From positions 3,385,501 to 3,449,500 of the forward strand of contig NZ_JAYERP010000001.1 of NCBI RefSeq assembly GCF_034718895.1: 64,000 nucleotides of DNA, written 5' to 3'. Positions 16,359 through 25,822 of the stretch are shown here, piece after piece (the first letter of the stretch is position 1; each line of letters starts with the position of its first letter). The stretch is from Paenibacillus phoenicis. Its GTDB lineage: Bacteria > Bacillota > Bacilli > Paenibacillales > Paenibacillaceae. Position numbers and translations under genes: made by a program. Under the pieces are notes generated by a model, which searched no databases, was not told the DNA's origin, and saw only the letters and a list, made by a program, of their open reading frames with translations.

Positions 16359-16398
16359 AGTCACAGGAAAAACAAGAAAATGAAAGGATGGAGAGAAA

Positions 16399-17049
16399 AT
16401 GAGCACGTTAAATCAAGTGGACGCAAAAGATTTTTATACCGTACTCAAAGAAAGACATTCTGTTCGGGTTTACGACCCATCTGTAAAAATCCCACGCGAG
16501 GAACTGAAAGAGATCATCGAGCTTTCTTTGTCCGCTCCATCCTCGTCCAATCTGCAGCCATGGCGTTTCTTGATCATCGACGAGCCTGAGCTGAAGCAAA
16601 AGCTGCTCCCGATCGCCAACAATCAGCAGCAGGTTGTGGATTCCTCGGCTGTCATTGCGGTATTGGGCGATCTTCGTTCGTATGAACGGGCCGAAGAGAT
16701 TTATTCCGAGTCTGTGCGGCTGGGTGCAATGACGGAGGAGGTCAAAAATAATTTTGTCGAGCGTCTGCAAAAAGGCTATGGCGGCATGGGACCGGAACGT
16801 TTGCATCAAGTCAATCTGTTGGACGCTGGACTGGTGTCGATGCAACTGATGCTGATCGCCAAAGCTAAAGGCTACGACACGGTACCTATGGGCGGATACA
16901 ATGCGGAGCAATTTGCCGAAGCATTTGACGTACCGGAAACGTTGAAACCGATCTTGCTGATCGCGATTGGTAAAGCGGCAAAACCAGCTCATGCAACGGC
17001 GCGTTTGTCGGTAGACCAAGTAACTTATTGGAACTCTTTCCAGAAGTAA
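16399..17049 (+). CDS. nitroreductase family FMN enzyme (YdgI-like)
   Basis: 216 residues, AAAGGATGGAGAG before the ATG. RHSVRVYDPSVKIPREEL at about 19-36 and LSAPSSSNLQPWRFLII at about 50-66 are the FMN-binding signature of nitroreductases. GYDTVPMGGYNAEQFAEAF lies near the C-terminus. Role by family: dimeric FMN oxidoreductase reducing nitro or quinone compounds with NAD(P)H. It has its own promoter and terminator. The substrate is unknown; a detoxification role is inferred. Confidence 0.88.
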   Translation: MSTLNQVDAKDFYTVLKERHSVRVYDPSVKIPREELKEIIELSLSAPSSSNLQPWRFLIIDEPELKQKLLPIANNQQQVVDSSAVIAVLGDLRSYERAEEIYSESVRLGAMTEEVKNNFVERLQKGYGGMGPERLHQVNLLDAGLVSMQLMLIAKAKGYDTVPMGGYNAEQFAEAFDVPETLKPILLIAIGKAAKPAHATARLSVDQVTYWNSFQK

Positions 17050-17068
17050 TTTCCTTAAAAATCAGAAC

Positions 17069-17111
17069 GACCGGAACCGCATGGAGGGATCCTGTGGAGC
17101 CGGTCTTTTTT
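17069..17111 (+). terminator. terminator of the nitroreductase gene
   Basis: GACCGG (17069-17074) pairs with CCGGTC (17100-17105) around an imperfect inner stem, then T6. It starts 20 nt after the stop. Confidence 0.78.
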
Positions 17112-17221
17112 GTCTGAACCGCCCATTCCCCGGACATAATACTCCTGTTCCGCCTTGCCACAAAGCCGTTCTTCCGCTCCAGTTCATCTCATTCGATCAT
17201 CAAGTTGATCTCAAATTAGCT

Positions 17222-17250
17222 TTGTTAATAGCTGACATCAATATTACAAT
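17222..17250 (+). promoter_or_regulatory. sigma-A promoter of gdhA
   Basis: TTGTTA (17222-17227), 17-nt spacer, TACAAT (17245-17250); about 70 nt before the gdhA start. Confidence 0.6.
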
Positions 17251-17270
17251 AGAGGTCATAATTATCGTGA

Positions 17271-18698
<1,428 letters not shown>

Positions 18699-18711
18699 AG
18701 AGCATAACGTA

Positions 18712-18752
18712 AAAAAAAGAGTCGCCCAGAGGATTCATCCTCTTGGGCGACG
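18712..18752. terminator. bidirectional terminator between gdhA and ndh
   Basis: The 15-bp imperfect stem GTCGCCCAGAGGAT/ATCCTCTTGGGCGAC (18721-18752) is preceded by A8 (a T8 run for the minus-strand ndh operon) and followed by a weaker T-rich tract on the plus strand. Confidence 0.88.
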
Positions 18753-18770
18753 CTTTGTATTTAAGGAGCT

Positions 18771-19949
18771 TTAGTAAGCCAATGCATCCAGCGCTTTGAT
18801 GTGGGACAGATAGCGGATGTTACTTGCTTCCTTCATCAACGTAGCTGGCAACCCGCGCAACTGGGTATTGCTTGCCCCGATGGTCGCTACAGCGTCTTTG
18901 CGTCCGAGCGAAGCCAGCGTACCGGAGTTGATCGGGCTGAATGCGTTCATCGTCTTGCCGTTGAGATACGCAAACAGATTGTAACCGATCAGCTCGCCCA
19001 TTTGCCAAGCGATTTGCGCTGTCGGCGGGTAAGGACGACCGTCCGGACCCATAAATACGGCGCTGTCACCCGCAACGAATACGTCCGGATGGGAGACGGA
19101 CTGCAGGAATTCATTCACCGAAGCACGGCCGCGGTTCACTTCCAGTCCCGATTCGCCAACCAGCGGATTGCCTTGCACGCCGCCCGTCCAAACGAAGGTG
19201 TTGGCCACGATCTTTTGCCCATCCTTGAGATCGATCGTGTTGCCTTCCACATTGGTCACCGGCAAGCCGGTCAAGAACTTCACGCCGCGTTTCTCGAGGC
19301 TGGCTGTGGCGCGCTCGATCAACTCGTCCGGCAGCACCGGCAAGATCTTAGGTCCAGCTTCCACGAGCATGAGCTTGATCTCGCTTTGAGGTACGCCGTA
19401 TTTCTTCGTCAGTTCCGGCAGCTTATCCGCGATTTCGCCAACCAGCTCGACGCCAGTCAATCCGCCGCCGCCGATCACGATCGTAGCATCGGCTTCGTTG
19501 CCGCTTGCCGCATATTCGCGAATACGCGATTCGATATGCGCATAAATCCGTTTGGCATCGTCCGCCGATTTCAGCACCATGCTGTGCTTCTCCAAGCCCG
19601 GGATGCCGAAATACGCAGTAATGCTGCCCAGACCAACCACAAGGGCGTCATAAGACAACACAGTACCGTCGGAGAGCTTAACTTCTTTTTTGTCGACAGA
19701 AAAACTCTCAACCTTAGCGATACGCAAATCGATGTCTTTGCCTTTAAACAGCTTATCGAGCGGCAAGGACACCGCGCGTTCGGAAATGCTGCCTGCGGCA
19801 AGGCGATGCAGCTCCGTAATGATTTGATGCGTCGGATATTGGTTCACCACCGTGATCCGCGCCTGCGATTTATCCATAAACTTACGGGCCGACAATGCGC
19901 TGAGTACGCCGCCATAGCCGGCGCCCAAAATTAAAATATGTTTTGACAT
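18771..19949 (-). CDS. ndh: type II NADH:quinone oxidoreductase
   Basis: 392 residues. FAD-binding fold at the N-terminus (ILILGAGYGGVLSALSARK), NADH fold IVIGGGGLTGVELVGEIADKL at about 157-177, FAD C-terminal signature VFVAGDSAVFMG, and the quinone-site region PPTAQIAWQMGE matching AQxAxQ of NDH-2. It has an amphipathic C-terminus for membrane attachment. It passes electrons from NADH to menaquinone without proton pumping. It lies 15 nt downstream of a DUF1641 gene exactly as in the Bacillus subtilis yjlC-ndh operon, which is Rex-controlled. A Rex-like site lies upstream here. Confidence 0.93.
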   Translation of the reverse strand: MSKHILILGAGYGGVLSALSARKFMDKSQARITVVNQYPTHQIITELHRLAAGSISERAVSLPLDKLFKGKDIDLRIAKVESFSVDKKEVKLSDGTVLSYDALVVGLGSITAYFGIPGLEKHSMVLKSADDAKRIYAHIESRIREYAASGNEADATIVIGGGGLTGVELVGEIADKLPELTKKYGVPQSEIKLMLVEAGPKILPVLPDELIERATASLEKRGVKFLTGLPVTNVEGNTIDLKDGQKIVANTFVWTGGVQGNPLVGESGLEVNRGRASVNEFLQSVSHPDVFVAGDSAVFMGPDGRPYPPTAQIAWQMGELIGYNLFAYLNGKTMNAFSPINSGTLASLGRKDAVATIGASNTQLRGLPATLMKEASNIRYLSHIKALDALAY

Positions 19950-19964
19950 AATCGTATTCCTCCG

Positions 19965-20405
19965 TTAGTTTTGTTGGCGGTCCCGTTCACCGGACACTTG
20001 AAGATACGCGTTAACGAACCGGAGCAGCTTTTGCGTTTGCGGGTCCTTCAGCATCTTCATCAACCCAAACACGCCAATGACTTCTTGGCTGTCCTCGGCA
20101 CGATCCTTCGCTTCGATGACGTTAGCCGCCAAATGCTTCACCTTGCCAACAACTGGCCCGGCAATTTCCGAAATTGCGCCTACCGTGTCATTCTTCAGAA
20201 TTTCATCCGTCGCCACCGCTTTGGCAAAATCATACGTTTTCGTCAAAACTCCAACGAGCTCATTTAATTTGGGAAGCTGCTCAACCAGAGCGGTCAGCGA
20301 TTGCTGCACCTCCGGCTTCAAGAGCTGCTCCAGGAGCTCCTGCTGCCCACTTGCGGTACCAGCTACGGATTGCTCCGTTTTTGTTTCTGTAACTGTCTCT
20401 GACAT
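19965..20405 (-). CDS. DUF1641 protein (YjlC-like)
   Basis: 146 residues from ATG 20405, which has AAAGGAG at good spacing; the 18-codon longer frame does not. It opens with a Thr/Glu-rich stretch (MSETVTETKTEQSVAG) and then the DUF1641 helical region with LLKPEVQQSLTALVEQLPKL and GVFGLMKMLKDPQTQKLLRF. No membrane helix or known catalytic site. It is cotranscribed with ndh as in Bacillus. The function is not established; association with Ndh or redox reporting is a context-based guess. Confidence 0.88.
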   Translation of the reverse strand: MSETVTETKTEQSVAGTASGQQELLEQLLKPEVQQSLTALVEQLPKLNELVGVLTKTYDFAKAVATDEILKNDTVGAISEIAGPVVGKVKHLAANVIEAKDRAEDSQEVIGVFGLMKMLKDPQTQKLLRFVNAYLQVSGERDRQQN

Positions 20406-20439
20406 ATTCGATTCTCCTTTGCGATAATCTGAGGATTCG

Positions 20440-20463
20440 CTAGCCGAACTTCTGTTCAAGCAT
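20440..20463 (-). CDS. seven-codon upstream ORF with perfect ribosome site
   Basis: AAAGGAGG stands 5-6 nt before an ATG at 20463 that opens MLEQKFG and stops at 20440, 34 nt before the DUF1641 start, which has its own ribosome site. Such a mini-ORF may stabilise or couple translation of the ndh operon mRNA, or it may be the relic of an older start. Confidence 0.3.
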   Translation of the reverse strand: MLEQKFG

Positions 20464-20502
20464 AGTGTTCCTCCTTTGGATGCCTATAACCCATTTTAAG
20501 TT

Positions 20503-20518
20503 AGTGAAAATTTGCACA
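20503..20518. promoter_or_regulatory. Rex-like operator upstream of the DUF1641-ndh operon
   Basis: AGTGAAAATTTGCACA reads on the other strand as TGTGC-N6-TCACT, a near match to TTGTGA-N6-TCACAA, the Rex consensus. In Bacillus the same operon is under Rex, so NADH/NAD-responsive repression is likely. Confidence 0.5.
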
Positions 20519-20561
20519 TCTTAAACCTGAACAATCCGAATAAATTGTAACACATTTTCAA

Positions 20562-20600
20562 GAAAAAAGGACCGTGCAAGTGACAAAATTCACGGCCCTT
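20562..20600 (-). terminator. terminator of the GltC-like gene
   Basis: On the minus strand AAGGGCCGTG pairs with CACGGTCCTT and is followed by TTTT, 25 nt after the stop. Confidence 0.82.
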
Positions 20601-20624
20601 ATCGATATCATTTTTCGATGAATC

Positions 20625-21524
20625 CTAATTTCCGCATGACAACGGCAGGTTCTCTTTCAAAAAATCATAAAACAGCTTTTCCGTCGGCGCGAGCTCGCGA
20701 TTCGCCGGAATGATCACCCCAACGTCCCGGGTGACCTGAGGCTCCATCATCGGCAGCGACACGATCGTGGAAGGAATATGCTCGCCGAGCGCAATCTCCG
20801 GAAGCAACGTCAACCCCAGCCCGGCGGACACCAGCCCCTTAATCGCGTCCAGATCATCCCCTTCAAACGACACCTTTGGTTGAAATCCGATTTTGTCGCA
20901 GGCGTCCACCACGATTTCCCGCAGAACAAAGCCTTTCGGGAATAATACGAATACATCCTCCCGCAGTTCGTCCAGCCCCACGGATTCACGGTCAGCCAAG
21001 CGATGTCCGGCAGGCAACAGCACCTTGAACTTTTCGCGGAATAACATTTCCCCTGTGACTTGGGGTTCCCCTTGGGGCACCGGACCAATCATGGCCAGAT
21101 TCATCAAGCCGCCGCCGACCCAGTCCAGCAGCTCCCGATACGACCCATGCTGCAGTTGAAAATGCACCTCCGGATACCGGCGCCGAAACGCCGACACCAC
21201 CGTCGGCACCAGGTTGGCCGCCAGACTGCTCGGGAAACCGATGCGGACCGTCCCGCGCTCCGGATCCAGATACTCGTTAATTTCCTGTCGCGCCTGCTCA
21301 AGGACCTTCATCATTTGCTCCATATGCTGCAGGAACTGCCGGCCGATGGGTGTCAGCTTCACCTTCCGGCCTTCATGGACAAACAGATCGACGCCCAGCT
21401 CTGCCTCCAGCTTAAAGATTTGCCGACTGACCGCCGACTGCGACACATGCAGCGCATACGACGCTTCCGTCACATGCTCCAGCTTGGCCGCCTCAATAAA
21501 GTATTGGATTTGTCTGAGCTCCAT
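20625..21524 (-). CDS. LysR family regulator, GltC-like
   Basis: 299 residues. The N-terminal winged helix has HVTEASYALHVSQSAVSRQI. YLDPERGTVRIGFPSSLAAN, VFVLFPKGFVLREIVVDAC and GDDLDAIKGLVSAGLGLTLL recall the B. subtilis GltC effector domain very closely. GltC activates glutamate synthase genes. Here no gltAB is adjacent, so the target lies elsewhere or the protein is a GltC paralog with another operon. A glutamate dehydrogenase lies 2 kb away on the other strand. Upstream is 750 bp without genes. Confidence 0.85.
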   Translation of the reverse strand: MELRQIQYFIEAAKLEHVTEASYALHVSQSAVSRQIFKLEAELGVDLFVHEGRKVKLTPIGRQFLQHMEQMMKVLEQARQEINEYLDPERGTVRIGFPSSLAANLVPTVVSAFRRRYPEVHFQLQHGSYRELLDWVGGGLMNLAMIGPVPQGEPQVTGEMLFREKFKVLLPAGHRLADRESVGLDELREDVFVLFPKGFVLREIVVDACDKIGFQPKVSFEGDDLDAIKGLVSAGLGLTLLPEIALGEHIPSTIVSLPMMEPQVTRDVGVIIPANRELAPTEKLFYDFLKENLPLSCGN

Positions 21525-22013
21525 CCCCTCACCCCGTTAGCTGCATTTTTCAGGCTATACCCGATTGGGATTGACCAAACCCAAACTCTTATAGCTTACA
21601 CCTCATGTAAATATATTAAGAACCATTATATCGGCTCCCTTGTGAAAACGGAAGCAGAAAAGGCTATTTATTGAGTAATATAACTAGTCCCTTCCTATAG
21701 TGGTTATAGTGGTGCCCGAAACGGGGGCTGATGAGACAAGCGGGGCGACAGACGGGCAAAGTGAAGTTGCAGTTACGCAAAGTGAGGCGCTGACAGTAAA
21801 GCGAAGCCGCTGATGAGCAAGGTAGGGCCGCATGAGCTGCAGACGAATAAAGTGCGGTGACAAACAACCTAAGTAAAGGCACCAAAACGACCCATGCGAG
21901 ACACCACGACGCCCCAAGCCAGACTACAAAAACTCCCCAAACACCTCAGACGTTCCAACCAAGGATGCAGGCGACTGAAGTGAAGCGCAAACGCCCTCTA
22001 AACGACCCTCCAA
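21525..22013. other. gene-free stretch with degenerate short repeats
   Basis: About 490 bp without a supportable gene. Open frames on both strands lack ribosome sites and family features. From about 21725 to 21860 the plus strand cycles through words such as GGGCAAAGTGAAG, ACGCAAAGTGAGGCGCTGAC, AGTAAAGCGAAGCCGCTGA and AATAAAGTGCGGTGAC, a loose repeat of roughly 20-30 bp. Confidence 0.5.
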
Positions 22014-22193
22014 ATGTAAAAGTACAGTTCATTTCACCCATTTCGACCGAAAAAAGGCGAATGGGATGTAAAAGTGCAGTTCATTTCAACGATTTCGTGG
22101 TTCCAGGGCAAAATTAGCCGAAATCAACTGCACTTTTGCAGCTCAAAGGGCTCATCGGCCGGAATTTGGCGGAAATCAAATGTACTTTTGCAG
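22014..22193. repeat. four 52-bp-spaced repeat units, two direct and two inverted
   Basis: Units begin TGTAAAAGTACAGTTCATTT at 22015 and TGTAAAAGTGCAGTTCATTT at 22067. The inverted form appears as AAATCAACTGCACTTTTGCA ending at 22140 and AAATCAAATGTACTTTTGCA ending at 22192. Both pairs have a 52-bp period, so the block is a head-to-head palindrome of repeats able to fold into a large hairpin. A further copy (CAAAAGTACAGTTATATTCG) lies at 59153-59172, so this is an interspersed intergenic family. Confidence 0.8.
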
Positions 22194-22224
22194 TTCGGAC
22201 ATCTTGCTATACTTTTCTTAAATC

Positions 22225-22262
22225 TAAAAAACGGCGATGCCGGTTTCCCTTGCATCGCCGCC
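22225..22262 (-). terminator. terminator of the cydABCD operon
   Basis: On the minus strand CGGCGATGC pairs with GCATCGCCG and is followed by T6, about 20 nt after the last stop. Confidence 0.9.
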
Positions 22263-22280
22263 TTATTTTTAGTATGTGTC

Positions 22281-24089
22281 TTACTCCTCCGGACAATCCA
22301 GCCGGTACAAATTGCGGTACCGCGGTTCACGGGCTAGCAGCTCCGCATGGCTGCCGCGCATCACGATCCGTCCGTGCTCCATGAACACGATCTCGTCCAT
22401 CTTTTCGGCACCAACAAGGTGGTGCGTCACCCAGATGAGCGACTTGCCCTGCGTCGAGCGAAAGATCGTCGCCAGCAGCTCGCGTTCCGTGCGCGGATCG
22501 AGGCCGACGGTTGGCTCATCGAGGATGAGCACAGGCGTATCCTGCAGGAGGATCCGCGCCAGGGCGACGCGCTGCCGTTCGCCGCCGGAGAACCGCTGGC
22601 CGGTCTCACGCATCGGCGTGTCCAGCCCCTGCGGCAGCGCCGCAATCAACGGGCCGAGCTGCGCCGCCTGCGCGGCCCGCGCGATCTCCTCGTCCGTAGC
22701 CGTAGGCCGGCCGAGCCGGATGTTGTTCGCCACCGTGGTGTCGAACAAGTGGGGGCTTTGATTCAGCACGGAGATGACTTCCGGCATCCGCTCGCCGTAG
22801 GCGGCGGCTGGGATGCCGTTAATTTCGACCGTGCCTGCGCTTGGGGCAAGCGCCCCCTGGATCAGCTTCAGCAGCGTCGACTTGCCGGCGCCGCTGCGGC
22901 CGATCACCATCACCCGCTTGCCCTGCGGGATGTCCAGCGAGACGCCGTCCACGGAATCGGCGTCTTCCGCGGCGTAGGCGAAGCGGACGCCGCGCAGCCG
23001 CACCTCGGCGGTGCGGGAAACTCCGCCCGCCGCAGCCAGCCCAGCGCCGCCGCCCCCGGTCACGCCGGGGCGGATCGGCCCACCCGCTGCGCCTGGACGC
23101 GGGCCACCCGCCGCCGCTGGGCTCGCGCTGGCGCTGTCGCCGCCCGAGATCCGGGCGAGCCGGTCCAGCGACACGCGGTATTGCGGCGTGCGCTCCACCG
23201 CTTCGGACACCGGCAAGAACGCGTCCGACAGCGGGAACACGATCAGCACAAACGCCGCAATCAGTGTGGCATCGATCCGACCGGCCGCCGCTTCGCCGCC
23301 GGCCCAATACACCATCGATACGACGACGAGGCCCACGACGAAGTGGCCGATAAAGCTGCGCCAGCGGGCCCAAGCCCGCAGCTTGCGGTCCTTGCGCGCC
23401 ACCGCGACCTCATCCTCCGCATAGGAAGCAAGGAACTCCGCCGAACGGCCGCTGATCACCCAATCGCCGATCCCCATGACGGCATCGGTCAGCTTCTGGT
23501 ACAGCCCGTTCCGTTCTTGCTTGACCTCCTCGTTCGTCCGCTTCGCCAACCGCAGCGAAATGTACGGAAGCACGACGACGAGCACAAGGATATACGCAGC
23601 TAACAGCAGTGAAAACGTCACGTCGAACACGCCCATGGCCACGATCACGGCCGCATAGAGGATCAACGCCACTACGCTCGGAAAGACGGTGCGGATATAC
23701 ACGTTCTGCAGCTGCTCAATATCATCGGCAAGGGCGCCAAGAATATCGCCCGTCCGGAATCGGGAGCGGATGAACAAAGCCTGCGGTTCCAGCACGCGAT
23801 AGAGCCGCACGCGCATTTTCGCCAAAATCCGCAGCACTGTGTCATGTCCAACCAACCGTTCGACATAATGAATCACCGCCCGCCCGATCCCAAACGTGCG
23901 AACGCCAACGATCGGTACATACACAAGCAAGATATTATAGGGCTGCAACGCCGATTTCGAGATCAAGAAACCGGAAGTGAACATCAACATCCCGGCGGAA
24001 ACCAGCGTTAACACGCCCAGAATCAGATATAACGCAAACCGGCCGCTATACAACCGAAAATAAGGCCGAACCCAGGACTCCTGCTTCAT
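22281..24089 (-). CDS. cydC: thiol reductant ABC exporter subunit CydC (distal gene; cydD in Bacillus naming)
   Basis: 602 residues with six membrane helices (first about 305 residues) and an ATPase domain: Walker A GRSGAGKSTLLKLI, signature FSGGERQRVALARILL, Walker B VLILDEPTVGLD, H-loop WVTHH. VIHYVERLVGHDTVLRIL is typical of CydC. Between the membrane part and ATPase lies an unusual Ala/Gly/Pro-rich linker of about 50 residues encoded by very GC-rich DNA (23010-23150). With CydD it exports cysteine/glutathione (or heme-linked cargo) needed to assemble cytochrome bd. It overlaps cydD by ATGA and ends the operon. Confidence 0.92.
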   Translation of the reverse strand: MKQESWVRPYFRLYSGRFALYLILGVLTLVSAGMLMFTSGFLISKSALQPYNILLVYVPIVGVRTFGIGRAVIHYVERLVGHDTVLRILAKMRVRLYRVLEPQALFIRSRFRTGDILGALADDIEQLQNVYIRTVFPSVVALILYAAVIVAMGVFDVTFSLLLAAYILVLVVVLPYISLRLAKRTNEEVKQERNGLYQKLTDAVMGIGDWVISGRSAEFLASYAEDEVAVARKDRKLRAWARWRSFIGHFVVGLVVVSMVYWAGGEAAAGRIDATLIAAFVLIVFPLSDAFLPVSEAVERTPQYRVSLDRLARISGGDSASASPAAAGGPRPGAAGGPIRPGVTGGGGAGLAAAGGVSRTAEVRLRGVRFAYAAEDADSVDGVSLDIPQGKRVMVIGRSGAGKSTLLKLIQGALAPSAGTVEINGIPAAAYGERMPEVISVLNQSPHLFDTTVANNIRLGRPTATDEEIARAAQAAQLGPLIAALPQGLDTPMRETGQRFSGGERQRVALARILLQDTPVLILDEPTVGLDPRTERELLATIFRSTQGKSLIWVTHHLVGAEKMDEIVFMEHGRIVMRGSHAELLAREPRYRNLYRLDCPEE

Positions 24090-25822
24090 TTGATCTCCTC
24101 CCGCTGCGCCGCCGCTAACCGATAATAAGCTCCGCGCTTGGCCATCAGCTCGGCATGCGTCCCTGCCTCAGCCACTCGGCCCTGCTCCATGACAACGATC
24201 CGATCCATTTCGCGCATCCAGTGCAGCCGATGGGTCGCCAAAATCACCAGCTTCCCTTCAAACAGAGGCAGCATCGTGTTCTTCAGCTCATATTCCGTCT
24301 CGATGTCCAAATGCGCCGTCGGTTCATCGAGCAAAATCACCGGCCGCTTACTAAGCAAAGCCCGGGCCAGCGCCACACGCTGCTCCTGACCACCGCTCAA
24401 TGGACGACCACCGCCGCCAATCCGCTCGTTTAGCCCGCCCGGCAAGCTGCGCACGAGCCCGTCCAGACCGGCTGCCTTCACCGCGCGCTCCACCTCTTCC
24501 CGCGTGGCTTCCGGCGCATTAAAGCGGATATTTTCCTCCAAGCTCCCACTGAAAATATACGGTTTCTGCGGGATGTAGGTGATTTGCTCCCGCCAGCCCT
24601 GCGCCGTCAAATCCCCCAGTTCGGTGCCGTTCAGCACCAACCGGCCCGAAGTTGGCCGCAGAAAACCGCCAAGCACATCGATCAATGTCGATTTGCCGGC
24701 CCCGCTTTCGCCGATGATGCCGATTTTGCCCATGCCGCCCAGCGTCAAGTTCACTTCAGCCAAGGAAGGCCTAGCTTCCTCCTCGTGAACGACGCCAACC
24801 CCGCGCAGGCTTAACGTGCTTTCCGGCGTCCACGTCCAGTTCATACCGGCCGGAACCGGTGCCGCCTTCGCCGCCTCCTCATCCGCAGTGGCGATGATCT
24901 CGTTCATCGCTTCGCCTGCCGCCTTCCCGTCCTGGGTGGCATGGAAGTCAGCGCCAACCATCCGAACGGGCAGGAAGTACTCCGGCGCCAGAATCAGCAC
25001 GGTCAAGGCCGGCAACAGCACCATCTCGCCATTCACCAATCGAAGCCCCAAGCTGACCGCCACCGAAGCAACGGATAACATCGTAAAGAAGTCCAAAGCA
25101 AACGAGGACAGGAAGGCAACCCGCAACGTCTTCATCGTCGCTGACCGGTAAGCATCGCTGACCCGTTCGATCGACGTGACATGCGATTTGCTGCGTCCCA
25201 AGAACTTGAGCGTCTCCAGCCCGCGCAGCGAATCCACGAAGTGGTTCGACAACGTCCGGTACGATTTCAACTGCCGCTCAGTCTGCTTGCGCGCCGCCAG
25301 CCCGATCAGGATCATAAAGGCGATCAGAATCGGCATCGTAATCGTCAGGATGATCCCGGATGCCAGGTCGAGCCTATACACATAAGCCAAAATCAAGATC
25401 GGGGTGATTCCCGTGGCCAGCATGCGCGGCAGGAACAATTCCAGGTAATTGCGATACTTGGTCACCCCTTCAAGCACCAACGTCACCAAATTCCCGGTTC
25501 CCGCGGTCCCGGCAAAACGCGGCCCCAGCTGAAACAACTTCTCCAGCACCCGCTCCCGCAAGCTTCGTCCCGTCTCTTCGGCAAAAGCATACGCTATTTT
25601 CTGCTGCATCATGCCGCAGCCCTGACGGACGATAAAAGCAAGCAGGAACAAGCCGGCCCCGCCGGCTTGTTCCTGCAGCTTGGCCCCGGCAAACAGGGCG
25701 GAGATCACCTCCGCCAACCATTTGGCCTGCCAGATGATTGCAAAGCTCTGAACGAGGGTCAGCAAGGCCATGATCATCATGACCTGCTTGATCCCCGCGA
25801 TTTTCATTAATCCGCGTCCCAT
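24086..25822 (-). CDS. cydD: thiol reductant ABC exporter subunit CydD (proximal gene; cydC in Bacillus naming)
   Basis: 578 residues. The N-terminal membrane domain has SLRERVLEKLFQLGPRF and RTLSNHFVDSLRGLETLKFL, features of CydD. ATPase: Walker A GESGAGKSTLIDVL, signature LSGGQEQRVALARALL, Walker B VILLDEPTAHLD, H-loop ATHR. The annotated ATG overlaps the cydB stop (TAATG); a second ATG five codons later (MKIAGIKQ) is possible because neither has an ideal ribosome site. It forms the heterodimeric exporter with the following gene, required for cytochrome bd maturation. Confidence 0.92.
   Translation of the reverse strand: MGRGLMKIAGIKQVMMIMALLTLVQSFAIIWQAKWLAEVISALFAGAKLQEQAGGAGLFLLAFIVRQGCGMMQQKIAYAFAEETGRSLRERVLEKLFQLGPRFAGTAGTGNLVTLVLEGVTKYRNYLELFLPRMLATGITPILILAYVYRLDLASGIILTITMPILIAFMILIGLAARKQTERQLKSYRTLSNHFVDSLRGLETLKFLGRSKSHVTSIERVSDAYRSATMKTLRVAFLSSFALDFFTMLSVASVAVSLGLRLVNGEMVLLPALTVLILAPEYFLPVRMVGADFHATQDGKAAGEAMNEIIATADEEAAKAAPVPAGMNWTWTPESTLSLRGVGVVHEEEARPSLAEVNLTLGGMGKIGIIGESGAGKSTLIDVLGGFLRPTSGRLVLNGTELGDLTAQGWREQITYIPQKPYIFSGSLEENIRFNAPEATREEVERAVKAAGLDGLVRSLPGGLNERIGGGGRPLSGGQEQRVALARALLSKRPVILLDEPTAHLDIETEYELKNTMLPLFEGKLVILATHRLHWMREMDRIVVMEQGRVAEAGTHAELMAKRGAYYRLAAAQREEIK

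Noticed and set aside
21664..21917. Small open frames in the gap after the GltC-like gene
   Set aside because: No ribosome site; the sequence is repetitive, and the frames overlap each other in different registers.
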